A stretch of 64,000 nt of DNA. It comes from Apostichopus japonicus. Taxonomy: Eukaryota; Echinodermata; Holothuroidea; Aspidochirotida; Stichopodidae. The notes under the pieces are model-generated. The model saw only the letters and a list, made by a program, of their open reading frames with translations. It ran no database searches and was not told the origin of the DNA. Positions within the stretch are counted from its first letter, which is position 1. Each line of letters starts with the position of its first letter. The stretch is from the NCBI RefSeq assembly GCF_037975245.1, contig NC_092571.1, positions 14,009,417 through 14,073,416 of the forward strand, given 5' to 3'. This document shows, in pieces, positions 1 through 10,980 of this stretch. A program made the translations under genes and the position numbers.

Positions 1-182
1 CGACACACTGCCTTCCTTTGTTCCTGGTAGTGCACCATGTGTCATAGTCGGAGACTTTCAACTGTCCCAGACTCTGGTCATGACAGACTCGGGGCTTCTG
101 TGTCTGCTGGTCCTGATGCTGGGATTGCAAAACTCGACAGATTCCCCTCGGCAAAACTTTTAGCCAATGTTTGGAGGCATAT
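1..182 (+). mobile_element. LINE-A endonuclease fragment at start of duplicon
   Basis: This matches the endonuclease part of ORF2 in the nearly full-length LINE-A (about 6930-7110) and recurs at 61985-62170, where the same decayed text is followed by the same unique sequence. It is an old fragment copied with the duplicon. Reading frames are broken and no function is expected. Confidence 0.75.
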
Positions 183-2035
183 AAGCGCCAGGAAAACATT
201 CCACGAAGTCATCATTGCATAACGTTATTACTCGTAGTATTCAACATATTAGATTTATGAGTAATATATTTTGTTAATTTATATTGTTGACTCATAGCAC
301 TTTTTGGTCTCTTTTATCCAGGATTGTGTCGTATGTATTTTATTAATTCTGACCAAACTCATTCGTATAGAGTTAGTTAAGTTATTATGTAAAAGCAAAG
401 GATAACATTTATTACATTATGATTTTTCCCTCTTTGAATAAAAAATAATAATAATAAAAAGCTATCTTGAAGTAGTTTAGTGATTATATTTGAGGTGTAT
501 TATCCAATACGTTCTGCAGGTTGTCCAAGTTTATAGAATCGATATGATCGAGGTATATGGAAAAAAATTTGACCATGTTGGTTGCCTAGTGCAATTTTCT
601 AATAATTCAATAACAAAGTGGAATGATCCAACAACTCCGTGAAGTACATGCCTTGCTAAACAATGGGGGCAAAAAACATACTCATGCCCCTTCACAATCT
701 CTTCCTCCCATGCACACACCCCCTCTCATCTTTGCCACTTTAAACGCCTGTTATGGCAATATGATCCAAAACAACTCTGTATATATTTGAAATGGCCTGA
801 AGTCGAGGTTTTCTAAATGACTAATAGTTCATTACGAAGCAGTAATGAATTTAATACATGGCTGTGACAGGACACCATGTGATGACTGCCAAAAAGCATC
901 AAGAGAACGTCAAAGTGTACACTGTAGTCCCATTAAATTGCAATAGCTGTAAATTATTCTTTGTATTTTATTTCTTCTTAAAGAGAAACAACTCCGTACC
1001 GTTGTCGAAGTATGATGTGTCAGATCGAACGAAGGTTGGTTTTTTATTCTAATCAATAAAATACAATTAATTAAAAATTAAACTAGTCTAGTTACCATGC
1101 TCATAAGCATTTAGTTTCAGATGGCGCTGTACCGCTATATAACAGAGGAAGTTATAAAATTCTAACCGCATATTTGTTTAGGTGATAAAAGTAGATAGCG
1201 TACGTGTTATTAAATTTCTTGTTCCCTTAAAGCAGATCGCATGTGTTACACATATTTCAATAATAAGTGTGTGTGTGTGTGTTCTTATAGCAATCAATAT
1301 TGTTATTCGGCTATTGATTCTATTTCTGTGACTAAAAGAGTTCTACATTTTTTCGGCTGGAATGTCTTTATCTGTCTCTCTTATATATCTCATACAGCAG
1401 CTATTGGCATTGGAATGACCTTGAACACCTGACCACCTTTCATGGACAGTTATCTGTCGCAATATCCTGTAATTGTAAATCAAACAATAACATAAACCAA
1501 ATACAGGTGGTCCTGCAGGAACACACGAGTTGCAGACTTACTGTATTAGTATAACCCGACAACCAGTGAAAATTACAATATTTGTCGTGTTTTCCAATTA
1601 CGTGCAGCACAACAACTGATCACATGGGTATTCTTCGTCAAAATTTCACATTGGTATTCTTCGTCAAAATGCCAATCCATAGAATAGCTTGTCAACTAAG
1701 CAAACATATACAGATTTTTCGAGGTGTAGTTAATTCCCTTGTGCCTTCACAAAACAACATTAATCTGTTTATCGTGTCGTTATTTCCTCGTATCGAGAAG
1801 AATATGGTTGGATATCGATGATTGGTTAATTTAAAAACTCATTGCAGGATGGCTTGGTGGTGAATTAAATGGCGTAACCTTTAGTAAAATTAGTCGGTTT
1901 GTCGGCTTGTGGAGACCTGTTTCCTCAGTTGGTATTCTGTTGTGGGGGAATAGTGAGCCCACGGACAGGTCAGTTCGGTGTGTGGGGGTGGGGGGTGTGT
2001 GGTAATTGTTTGTTGCTGATAGTCAACATATTTTC
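183..2035. repeat. Duplicon module M1, unit 1 (non-coding)
   Basis: Non-coding sequence found again at 37.9-40.3 kb, 62.2-64.0 kb and in part at 22.95-23.38 kb. Shared landmarks include the text around 600-640 (wording gaatgatccaacaactccg), the stretch near 1120 (agatggcgctgtacc) and the end at about 1900-2030 (gtttgtcggcttgt). A short GT run lies at 1267-1282. The short open frames here are not conserved between copies, so I call no gene. Confidence 0.75.
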
Positions 2036-3836
2036 ATGTCACGGCCAAACAGCACTACCGAACCATCCCATTCCTACAAACGAAACTTAGGTCAAGCCAA
2101 AAAAGTACATACGCCCACCGACTTGCAGAGACAAAACTACAAAAAACGACCAGCACGCAGCGAAACATAACACCCCTCCCCAGCACACCACCGTCCAAAA
2201 AAAGCAGCCCCAGATAAACGGCGAAATTGTCTTCAACCTGAAGGCGAATGTCAGACCTCACCGCCTCCAGGACTGCCTGCCAACTGGCAAATTTCCCCTA
2301 AAAGCAACATCACATCTATTCCTCCAAACAAGTTTTTTTTTCAATACAGAACAAACACAAATAATACGCTGCAACAGAACAAACTGGAGGGTCTAACCCA
2401 TATAAAACAAAGCCCTGTACTACCGACCAGGATCAGTCTCCCGTTAAACGGTCGGTCCGGGTCTGAAACCACTCCCACAAGCTTAAAACAAAGGAACAAT
2501 GCCAAAACAACATGGGCAGTACTCTCTAAGCTACCACAGCCGGTCCTCGGGCACAGTCCATGACCCAATCGCCAGTGATACCTTTTCAGATTGGTCACCA
2601 AGGCACCGTGTGCAATTCTTCGTGCAAGATAACGGAGCCTGCAACCATTCAGTCAGGATGACGTCCCTGTACACAAATTGCATTCAAGGCCCTATCTTGC
2701 AAGGAACTGTGAACGAGGGCCGGCCGTGACAGGTTAACAGGGGGCAACTCAATAAGAGCGGAGCAAATGACACGCACCACTCTGCTTGGTGCTACTATGC
2801 GGTTCTCTGTTGCTAAACAGCACCGGAACCCATCGACGCAAGTGCAACCCGCACCAAAAGCGTACAAAATATGAACAAGGCAACCCTGGGTCAGTTACCG
2901 CTACAAACAATTGCTTAAATAACAATTGACTTTCCAGATGAACCACCCCTAGTCCCCCCTTCTCCAATTTTTTGGTACAATACCGCCCTCCTGACAAGCT
3001 CTGTACCACCCGACCAAATTAATGAAAACATCGCTCTCTCCAACCGCACAAGGTTGCGACGCGGAATTGGGTAAACCGCGCCAGGGTACCACCATATGGT
3101 CGAAACGAAACGATTAATGATGGTGACTTTCCCCAAGATCGAAAGCCAGCGGGTGCCAAAGGTTTCGAGCCTGCTCTCAAATACCTCAGTCGTCTCGTTC
3201 CAGGTGACATCACAAGGTGCATCGCAGCCGAACCATATACCACTAATTTTCATATTTTGATCCGACCACGATGCACCGAATGGTAAGTCTCTGTATCTCC
3301 AGCTACCAAGGCGAAGGCCCTTTGTCTTTTCCGGATTCAACTTCGCCCCGGTAGTTCTCTCAAAGATAGATAAATCCTGCGAGAGGGCACGAAAGGAGCC
3401 CAGACTCGAAACAACACATGTGACGTCATCTGCATATTGAACGCATTTCACTTTGGCACCCCCTGGCACAACGAATGGAACAAGTCTGGAGTCCCTTTCC
3501 AAAAGACGAGAGAGGGACTTGCTAAATAAAACATAAAGTTATGGAGACAGGGGGCACCCCTGGCGCACCCCCCTCTCTACGTTAAAAACCTCCGAACAAA
3601 ACCCATTTACGACAACAGAACTGAAACTTTCCTTATACAAAACAGAAATCCATTTACGAAAATTTAGGTGCAACTTAAATGTCTCCAATACATTCAATAA
3701 AAAACCGCGATCCACCATGTCAAAGGCCTTCTGCTGGTCAAGAGAGACCAATGCACATGGCAGATCACGCTCAATGACAAAGTCGGTCAAGTCGCGCATC
3801 AACCACAAGTTCTGATGGATGCAATGACCCTTGACT
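2036..3836 (-). mobile_element. LINE-A, 5'-truncated, minus strand
   Basis: This is the 3' part of an L1/Tx1-like LINE, covering the RT palm and C-terminal region of ORF2 and the 3' UTR. Visible RT features are a QKAFDMVD block, a GCPLSP block and YADDV (near 3440). It breaks off inside the RT at the 5' end, and the last ~45 bases of the usual 3' end (hairpin and CACGTAAAAAGC tail) are missing. The ORF is split into several frames (3539-3838, 2915-3502, 2649-3009, 2341-2601), so it is dead. It interrupts module M1 of unit 1. Confidence 0.9.
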
Positions 3837-4729
3837 GAATGAGAAAAAAACGAATTTCTCAAAATGATATATACAGAACCAAGTAAAGAAGTAGTGTAGT
3901 GGCACATCTAGAATTGTAAAGAATACTCATTCTGTCGTGCGGAAAGATAATTAATTTTAAATCTCTTTGAACTTAATGGCTAGCCCGACGATAACAAAAC
4001 CGTCTCTTAAAGTTTAATATGATCAGGAATGATGATATAGAAAAACATTGAACACAAAATGATTGGCTATAAGGTCTCCTACAAATACTAAAAATGATAT
4101 TTCCAGAACCACGGGAACATTTACAAGCCCTTAACTATTATATATTATATACACTTGTTATTGTCAATGTCAGTATTATACCATATTAAATGCTATCATT
4201 TACTCTTTCGTGATATCTTGTCATGTGATACACTTAATTTGGAAATGTTCGTTTCCATTCATTTTCATTTAACAGTTTAATTAATTCGTTCAGCAGAGAT
4301 ATAGTTTATGATCGTTTATATTCGATTAAGTATTTATTAACTCGAGTGAATATTCGTCAACTTGTTTCTCTTTCGAGCATTGTCAAAACTTGTAGAATAA
4401 ATAATAAAATAAAATAATAAAGGTTTTGATTTCATTTTTTGATCAAAACAGTTGGGTAATTTAACTTGTTTTCGTAGAAAAGGTAAAATAGAGACCTATT
4501 CTGCTTCCGGGTTTCATGCACGTATTATTTGATAACACTTAACTGATTATATAAGTATTAAGTATTATGATATGTTTTTAAATAAGTATGTCAACAATAT
4601 TCGGAGGTTTCATTGACGCCTGATTCTCACTCTCAGTTTACGCAGCCGTTTGGGCACTACATACACGTATCATTCGATACCGGTTCAATGTTTATACGTA
4701 CAATCTACCTTCAGTAATGTTTCATCTGG
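3837..4729. repeat. Duplicon module M2, unit 1 (non-coding)
   Basis: Homologous to about 26270-27190 and 48700-50005. Shared landmarks are the text near 4095 (aatgatatttccagaacc) and the end near 4640-4660 (cgcagccgtttg, then cactacatacacg). No coding potential was seen. Confidence 0.75.
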
Positions 4730-4886
4730 TACTTTTTAAGAAAAAGTCGCCGAGGATAGAACCAAACTACCGAACAACTGATCCGCTCTCAACCCCAGTC
4801 CGCTTGCATCGGGACTGTGACTGTAATTATGGTCGGGTGTGCATCGTCATTCCCCTCGTATGGGAACAGATACTACATATTCTGCA
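4730..4886 (-). mobile_element. U2-headed SINE, 5'-truncated copy, minus strand
   Basis: On the minus strand this starts inside the U2-like head (TGTAGTATCTGTTC, which matches the branch-site-recognition end of U2 snRNA), continues through the shared body (GGGGTTGAGAGCGGATCAG) and ends at CTTAAAAAGTA. A sister copy in the same place and orientation at 50648-50800 indicates this insertion predates duplication of the unit. The full head is seen only in the 39778 copy. It has no coding capacity. Confidence 0.7.
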
Positions 4887-5057
4887 ATTTTTCGTTTCAG
4901 TTAATAATTGAAAACCCAAAATCTTGCAGATACGAAGGACAAGCTCAACTTTTATTACTCTGCTTGGTATCACTAACGATTGAATCTATGATTCATCAGT
5001 ACATTTTCGGGCAGATACGTCACCGATACGATACAATTCGGTATTGCTCAGCTCTAA

Positions 5058-5103
5058 CCGAAGAACATTTCGAAAAATAAACAAGGAAGACGGAAGACTC
5101 CAT
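5058..5103 (-). pseudogene. Stub of an Ig-family signal-peptide exon
   Basis: On the minus strand an ATG at 5103 opens a short hydrophobic stretch starting MESSVFLVYF. It matches the start of the relic at 51000-51138, including the flanking sequence. The rest of the exon is absent, and about 60 bp beyond the ATG the nearly full-length LINE-A begins. It is a remnant only. Confidence 0.45.
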
Positions 5104-5382
5104 ATTGAATTATTCCAGTTAACAAAAATCTTCCAATGGCGTTAGTTGTTGATTAACTACCGTTGGTAGTTGGTAGTTGGTTTTCGTGGAGTGCAGACGT
5201 GTTTATCGCTCTCGCTGTACATCTGATAACACCCATTTTTTCACTTTTACTGTACTGTGCTATACTTCCCGCAAGGCAGGTGTGTGCGTAAATTGTATAT
5301 AGTTATCGTATATCGTTTTTAGTTTAAACTTGTCCTTAGTTTGTTTTTGTTACTCCTCTGTGGCCTAGCCACCTTCGGTATC

Positions 5383-6535
5383 ATGGCATCGCGCCGTGAT
5401 TCCAGAATTGTTAAGTTGACCTTCACCGGTGAACAAGCGGTTTCACCGGTGCAAGTGTTTAGTATTTTAAAGGGTAAGGGTGTTGTTGTGCCTGGAGAGG
5501 CTGATGCTTTACAAGCTCTCCAGGAACGTAATACGTATGATCTACGTTTTACCAGTGACGTGACCCAGCAGAAGGGTGTCACGTGGCTGAGTGGGGTTGA
5601 AGGTTTGACAGTTACCCCATACGAACGTTCCGTATGGGTAACTGTCATCCACGTAGGACTAGAGGTGCGTCAGGAACTTGTCGCAACTGTTTTAGGTCGG
5701 TTTGGGGCTGTCAATGCCATTAAAATGTGCTCCTACGCACAGGCCCCTGGGGTGTTGAACGGGAACCGACAGGTTCGGATCGACCTCGAGCAGGACATTC
5801 CTTCCTTCCTTTTTATTGCTGGGCATAAAGCTCACGTGCGTTACCCCGGTCAGCCCCGTACCTGCTTCAGGTGTGGGGAGACCGGGCACGAAGCCAAGGG
5901 CTGCCCAAATAAAAAGTGTGGGCGCTGCCTTCGTCTTGGGCATGATACCTCTGCTTGCCCAAGCGAAGTTGTGTGCTCACTCTGTGGGAAGGAGGGACAT
6001 GTCTTTCGCGCTTGTCCCTCCTCTTATGTCTTTATGACAAAGAGTGGGGGTCAAGCAAAGGCGCCAGGTTCTGGCGCACCTACTGCCTCGGAGGAAGCTC
6101 CACGCAAGGAGGGGAAACCGGATGAGGGTTCACCTTCCGCACCTGGTTCACCCTCCCCGTAGTTGCAGACCCCAACCCCGTGCCCGCACCGAGAAACTCT
6201 CCACCAGCTTCCCCCGTCAACCCCGTGCCCGCACCGTCTCCACCACACAGCGAAGCGGACACGGGGTCTCCACCAGCTTCCCCCATCAACCCGTCCAGTT
6301 CCATCCCCAGTCCGCCGCCGGTATCGCCAGATCCGGAGACTCCGGGTCTCCGGGGGCTATGTCTGACAGCGACTCCGGAGGCTCGGTGATCGTCGAGCAG
6401 AAACGTGCCACTGGGACGAGCTGGTACGACGAGATGGGGGAACCCTCTCTGAAAAGGTCGGCCTCAAGTGACGACTCCGACGACGATATGTCGTCTAGAG
6501 CGCGCTTGAAGCTTACAGAATCGTCGTCGGCGTAG
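5383..6535 (+). pseudogene. LINE-A ORF1: Gag-like nucleic-acid-binding protein, frameshifted
   Basis: ORF1 proteins of this kind bind the element's RNA in the retrotransposition particle. The ATG at 5383 opens a frame starting MASRRDSRIVKLTF, an RRM-like N-terminal half, then three zinc knuckles of C-x2-C-x4-H-x4-C form from about residue 160 (CFRCGETGHEAKGC, CGRCLRLGHDTSAC, CSLCGKEGHVFRAC). The first frame ends at 6162. A proline/serine-rich stretch continues in another frame (about 6165-6355), and an acidic serine/aspartate-rich C-terminus in a third (about 6357-6535), so two frameshifts are likely. ORF2 begins 20 bases after the end at 6535. A LINE-B ORF1 with the same opening (MAARRDSK) is at 53260. 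Confidence 0.85.
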
Positions 6536-6555
6536 TTTTGTCCCATTGCCCTCTC

Positions 6556-9500
6556 ATGGCCCATACTTTTTCAGTTGCCACTTTCAACGTCAATGGCATG
6601 AGGGATCATTGCAAGCGCAGTCGCATTTTCCAATATTGTATTTCAATGGAGGTCGACTGCGTTTGCCTGCAAGAAACACATATTTTGGAAGAAGATGTCC
6701 CTCTATGGGCTTATGAGTGGGGTGGTGGGCTGCATGCTTCGTTTGGTTCGTCTTCATCCTGTGGCACTGTCATCCTTCTGTCACCTCGTCAGGCGGGTTG
6801 TGCCACTAGGGTGGAGACGGATCACGAGGGCCGATTGGTTTGCATTCTTTTCAAGTATCCACAGGGAAACATCTCCCTTTGCAATGTGTATGCTCCCAAT
6901 CGGCCTTCTGCTAGACGAGAATTTTTTTAACACACTGCCTTCCTTTGTTCCTGGTAGTGCTCCATGTGTCATGGTCGGAGACTTTAACTATGTCCCAGAC
7001 TCGGGTCTTGACAGACTCGGGGCTTCTGTGTCTGCTAGTCCCGACGCTGGGATCACAGAATTGGACAGATTCACTTCGGCACACCTTTTGGCCGATGTCT
7101 GGAGGCATATGCACCCGTGTAGTACGGTATATACGTGGGTGAGGCAAAACGGAGAAGATGCCTCCAGGATAGATCGAGTGTATGCGCCCGTGAGTTTTAA
7201 ATTTTCGGGTTGCGAGACGCTCAGCTGTCCGCTCTCTGACCATGACACTGTAGTAGCACGTTTTGTTTTGCCTTCCATTTTCCCGATCGGGTGGGGCCTA
7301 TGGAAGCTTAACTGTCGGATTCTTGGCGAGGCATAGTTCCGCCAGGGTTTCGAGACCAGGTACAAAGGATGGCAAACATTGAAGCCGGCCTTTGCTTCTA
7401 CATCTCAGTGGTGGGATGATGTCAAGTTGCGCATCAAACGCTACGCAATTCAGTATTGCGTGACCCGCGCACGGCGTCGAAGAGAAAAATTCTCGAAGCT
7501 GTGCACGGAGGTGAAGTTTGGCGACCCTTCGGCAGTCATCGCTTTGCAGACTTATCTCGATGAAAAGTACACGGTGCCCGCGTCAGGGCCCGTGTCGAAG
7601 CGGTGGAAGCCGAAGAGCGCCCTTCACTGAGGTTTTACCAGTCCGTTAGCTCATTGTCCGCGTATATAAAGAGTATTATTCGAGTTTGTTTACGCGTGGC
7701 AATGTCGACTTGTCGGCACAGGCTGATTTATTGAGGGGAATCTCAAAAACCGTTCCCCACGATGTCAATGATATTTTAGGGGGCGGAATAACCACTGTTG
7801 AGCTTTGGAGGGCGCTTTCGAAGATGAAGAATGGCAAGTCCCCGGGTTCGGACGGGCTTTCGAGGGAGTTCTACCGAACCTTCTGGGCAATAATAGGACC
7901 CGACATCAGAGCCGTCTTCGAGGACGCCTTCCAAAACGGACTGTTATACCAAAGTCAACGTCTGGGCATGATAACTTTGCTGCCAAAGTCTGTGGACCCC
8001 TTGGATCCCCACAACAAGCGTCCGATCACCTTGTTAAATGTGGACTACAAGTTGCTGGCTAAGGCTTTGTGCAACCGCCTTGCACTGGCTATGCCGCATC
8101 TTGTTGGTGATCTCCAGACTTGTGCAGTGAAGGGTCATTGCATCCAGCAGAGCTTGTGGTTGATGCGCGACTTGACCGACTTTGTTATTGAGCGTGATCT
8201 GCCATGTGCATTGGTGTCTCTGGACCAGCAGAAGGCTTTTGACATGGTGGATCGCGGTTTTTTAATGAATGTATTGGAGACGTTTCAGTTGCACCCGGTT
8301 TTTCGTAAATGGATTTCTGTTTTGTATCAAGAAAGTTTCAGTTCTGTTATCGTAAATGGGTTTTGTTCGGAGGTTTTTAACGTAGAGAGGGGGGTGTGCC
8401 AGGGGTGCCCTCTGTCTCCATTACTTTATGTTTTGTTTAGCGAGTCCCTCTCTCGTCTTTTGGAAAGGGACTCCAGACTTGTTCCATTCGTTGTGCCAGG
8501 GGGTGCCAAAGTGAAATGCGTTCAATATGCAGATGACGTAACGTGTGTTGTTTCGAGTCTGGGCTCCTTTTGTGCCCTCTCGCAGGATTTATCTATCTTT
8601 GAGAAATCTACCGGGGCGAAGTTGAACCCGGAAAAGACAAAGGGCCTTCGCCTTGGTAGCTGGAGATACAGAGACTTACCATTCGGTGCGTCGTGGTCGG
8701 ATCAGAATATCAACATTAATGGTATATGGTTCGGCTACGATGCACCTTGTGACGTCACCTGGAACGAGAGGGCTGAGGTATTTGAGAGCAGGCTCGAAGC
8801 CTTTGGCACCCGCTGGCTTTCGATCCTGGGGAAAGTCACCGTAATTAATCGTTTTGTTTCGCCCATCTTGTGGTACCCTGGCGCGGTGTATCCAATTCCG
8901 CGTCGCGTCCTGGTGCGGCTGGAGAGAGCGATATTTTCATTTATTTGGTCGGGTGGTACAGAGCTTGTGAAAAGGGCGGTAATGTACCAAAAACTGGAGA
9001 AGGGTGGGTTAGGAGTGGTTCATCTGGGAAGTAAATTGACCTTTTTGTTATTTAAGCAGTTGTTTGTAGCGGTAACTGACCCAGGGTTGCCTTGTTCATA
9101 TTTTGTACGTTTTTGGGGCGTTTTGCACCTGCGTCGATGGGTTCCGGTGCTGTTTAGCAACAGAGAACCACATAGTAGTAGTCCAAACAGGGTGGTGCGT
9201 GTCATCTGCTCCGCTCTGATTGAGTTGCCCCCTGTTGACCTGTCACAGCCGGCCCTCGTTCACAGTTCGTTGCGGAATAAGGCCTTGAATGCAATTTGTG
9301 TCCAGGGACGTCATTCTGCCGAAGTATGGCGTTCGGTGCATTCAAGGCTGAATGGTTGCAGGCTCCGTGATCTAGCATGGAGAGTTGCACACGGTGCCTT
9401 GGTGACCAACCTAAAAAGATATCATTGGCGATTGGGTGATGGACTGTGCCCTAGGACCGGCTGTGACAGCTTAGAGAGTACTGCTCATGTTTTTTGGCAT

Positions 9501-9863
9501 TGTTGCTTTGTAGTTAACTTATGGGAGTGGTTCCAGACCTGGACCGACCGTGTTATGGGAGACCGTTCATGGTCGGTAGGGCAGGGCTTTATTTTATATG
9601 GGGTAGACCCTCCAGTTTGTTCGGTAGCTGTGTTGCACCGCATCATTTTTGTTTGCTCTATTGTAAAAAAACATGTTTGGCGGAATAGATGTAATTTGGT
9701 TTTTAGGGGGAAATTTGCCAGTTGGCAGGCACTCCTGGAGGCGGCAAAAATCGCCTTCAAATTGAAGGCGATTTTCGCCGTTTATCTGGGGCTGCCTTTT
9801 TTGGACGCTGGTGTACTGGGGAGGGGTTTTTCGTTTCGCTGCGTGCGGGTCGTCCTTTTGTAG
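6556..9863 (+). pseudogene. LINE-A ORF2: endonuclease plus reverse transcriptase, decayed
   Basis: ORF2 nicks target DNA and primes reverse transcription there. From the ATG at 6556 the endonuclease shows TFNVNGM, CLQETH, VYAPN, GDFN, SRIDRVY and SDHDTV in order. The frame shifts at a T7 run near 6920, there is an in-frame TAG at 7334, and another shift lies at about 7590-7690. The RT frame 7686-9863 is open for 725 codons, with NGKSPGSDGL, RPITLLNVDYKLLAKAL, QKAFDMVD, QGCPLSP and YADDV (8526-8540). A Cys/His-rich region follows near the end (TGCDSLESTAHVFWH), as in L1/Tx1 ORF2. Three lesions in 3.3 kb suggest a fairly young but inactive copy. Confidence 0.92.
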
Positions 9864-9990
9864 GTTTTTGAATGTTTGAGTGGGGGGGTTGGGCGTTTTG
9901 TCTCTGCAGGTCGGCGGGCGTATGTTTTTTTGGCTCGCTAGACCTGAGTTTCATTTGTCAGAATGGGATGGTTCGGTAGTGCCGTTTGGC

Positions 9991-10031
9991 CGTGACGTTT
10001 TGTATCCCGCATGGCGGATCACGTAAAAAGC
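9991..10031 (+). promoter_or_regulatory. LINE-A 3'-terminal hairpin and tail
   Basis: The transcript end can fold as CGTGAC...CCCGC-atg-GCGG(G/A)TCACG followed by TAAAAAGC. The same arrangement ends the LINE-A copies finishing at 15731, 39681 and 44413. LINE RTs often recognise such 3' structures. That role is inferred here. Confidence 0.5.
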
Positions 10032-10476
10032 ACTACCAACAATTTGCTTAGGTTTTGCCCTAAACTTTCATAGTATTTAATGCCAATACATTGAACGTGT
10101 TTCTGTACGTTTGGGTTGAAAGATTGCAAATAATATGTACAACAATGTGAATAAGTAAACTCGCATCTTGAATGAGTTCCACAAATATGGTGACTCAGGA
10201 ACAGGACCTCTACGTCTCCCCACTATACCTAAGGTCAGAGAAACTGTAGAAATAAAAACACGCGTAAAATATTTTATAACAGTTTTACATTTTAGAATGT
10301 TTCATAAACTATGTTGGTTTGTCTTGTTTCCTTTAGTATTCGGAAAGTGGGTTAAGATAGTGTCTGCCATCAGTGTTTCTAAAGGTCAGGCCTTTTTCAT
10401 TAAGATATATCTTTCCCGTTCAAATAACGTTCTTACAAGCTTCATAAAATACAAATATCATAGAGTAATGACTTAC
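10032..10476. other. Spacer between LINE-A and Ig pseudogene
   Basis: AT-rich, with no repeat or coding signal recognised. It lies 3' of the Ig pseudogene on the minus strand, so it would be intron or 3' flank of that copy. Confidence 0.4.
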
Positions 10477-10880
10477 CTTGATCGGTTTTAGAGATGTTAA
10501 ATTCACATCTGTCAGCGTACTGTGATGTAGTTTGGGACTCCAACGGTTCCTGAGTAGCGATGCATCCAATGGTTGTGTTCTGATCACAAGAAGTAACGTT
10601 GACTAAAAGCTTTTTGGTTCCGTTATTATCTGTGTAATGTTTCTGATAATCACAGCCCTCGGGTTTGATTACTTCCAGATTTATCGGTGGATACCCGTCT
10701 GTTATTAAACACGATAGGACGACGTAGTATGATGTAGATGGAGATGAGGATGGGCTTTGACAAACAAGAGGTGTAGGAGGCTGGTAGACTGTAAAGAGTA
10801 TACGGGTGTTATTATCAGTCAATGATAGATGAAAAGTACAAACATCCTCTCGTTGAGGGTGAAAGGTGAACTCAAGGACA
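10477..10880 (-). pseudogene. Partial type A Ig exon (end of V-like plus C2 domain), unit 1
   Basis: The minus strand encodes the end of a V-like domain (EDVCTFHLSLTDNN) and a whole C2/I-like domain: LVCQ, VLSCLITDGYPPINLEV, VTSCDQNTTIGCIATQ and CEFNISKTDQ, the same six-cysteine plan as intact type A exons. The first half of the V domain and the signal peptide are missing. The 3' end is a consensus donor CAAG|GTAAGT at 10477/10476 in phase 1, as in the intact copies. Without a start it is presumably dead, unless it is used as an internal exon, for which I see no acceptor. Its counterpart in unit 2 (28618-29010) is further decayed. Confidence 0.75.
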
Positions 10881-10980
10881 GTACCACGAGTAATCCTCCT
10901 CAATATATTCAACATTAAGTTCAGTAAACATGTATTAACTTTGCATCGAACATTTCCTATTTTACCTTTATTATACAATA

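Larger units (their letters stand above)
5163..10031 (+). mobile_element. LINE-A, nearly full-length L1/Tx1-like retrotransposon
   Basis: It has a 5' UTR (about 5163-5382, start shared with LINE-B: wording ttcgtggagtgc), an ORF1 with three CCHC knuckles, an ORF2 with apurinic-type endonuclease and RT, and a 3' UTR ending in a hairpin and the tail CACGTAAAAAGC with no poly-A. It is the longest member of its family here and the reference for all other LINE-A fragments. It carries a few frameshifts and one stop codon, so it is probably inactive but not old. A possible 6-bp target duplication (actacc) lies at 5' about 5157 and 3' about 10032. The insertion lies about 60 bp beyond a stub of an Ig exon. 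Confidence 0.92.

Noticed and set aside
1582-1821. 79-codon open frame in M1
   Set aside because: It is not preserved in the other M1 copies at 39.7 kb and 63.5 kb, and no domain or signal was seen.
6051-6564. Antisense frames over LINE-A ORF1
   Set aside because: They mirror the GC-rich, proline-coding stretch and have no features of their own.
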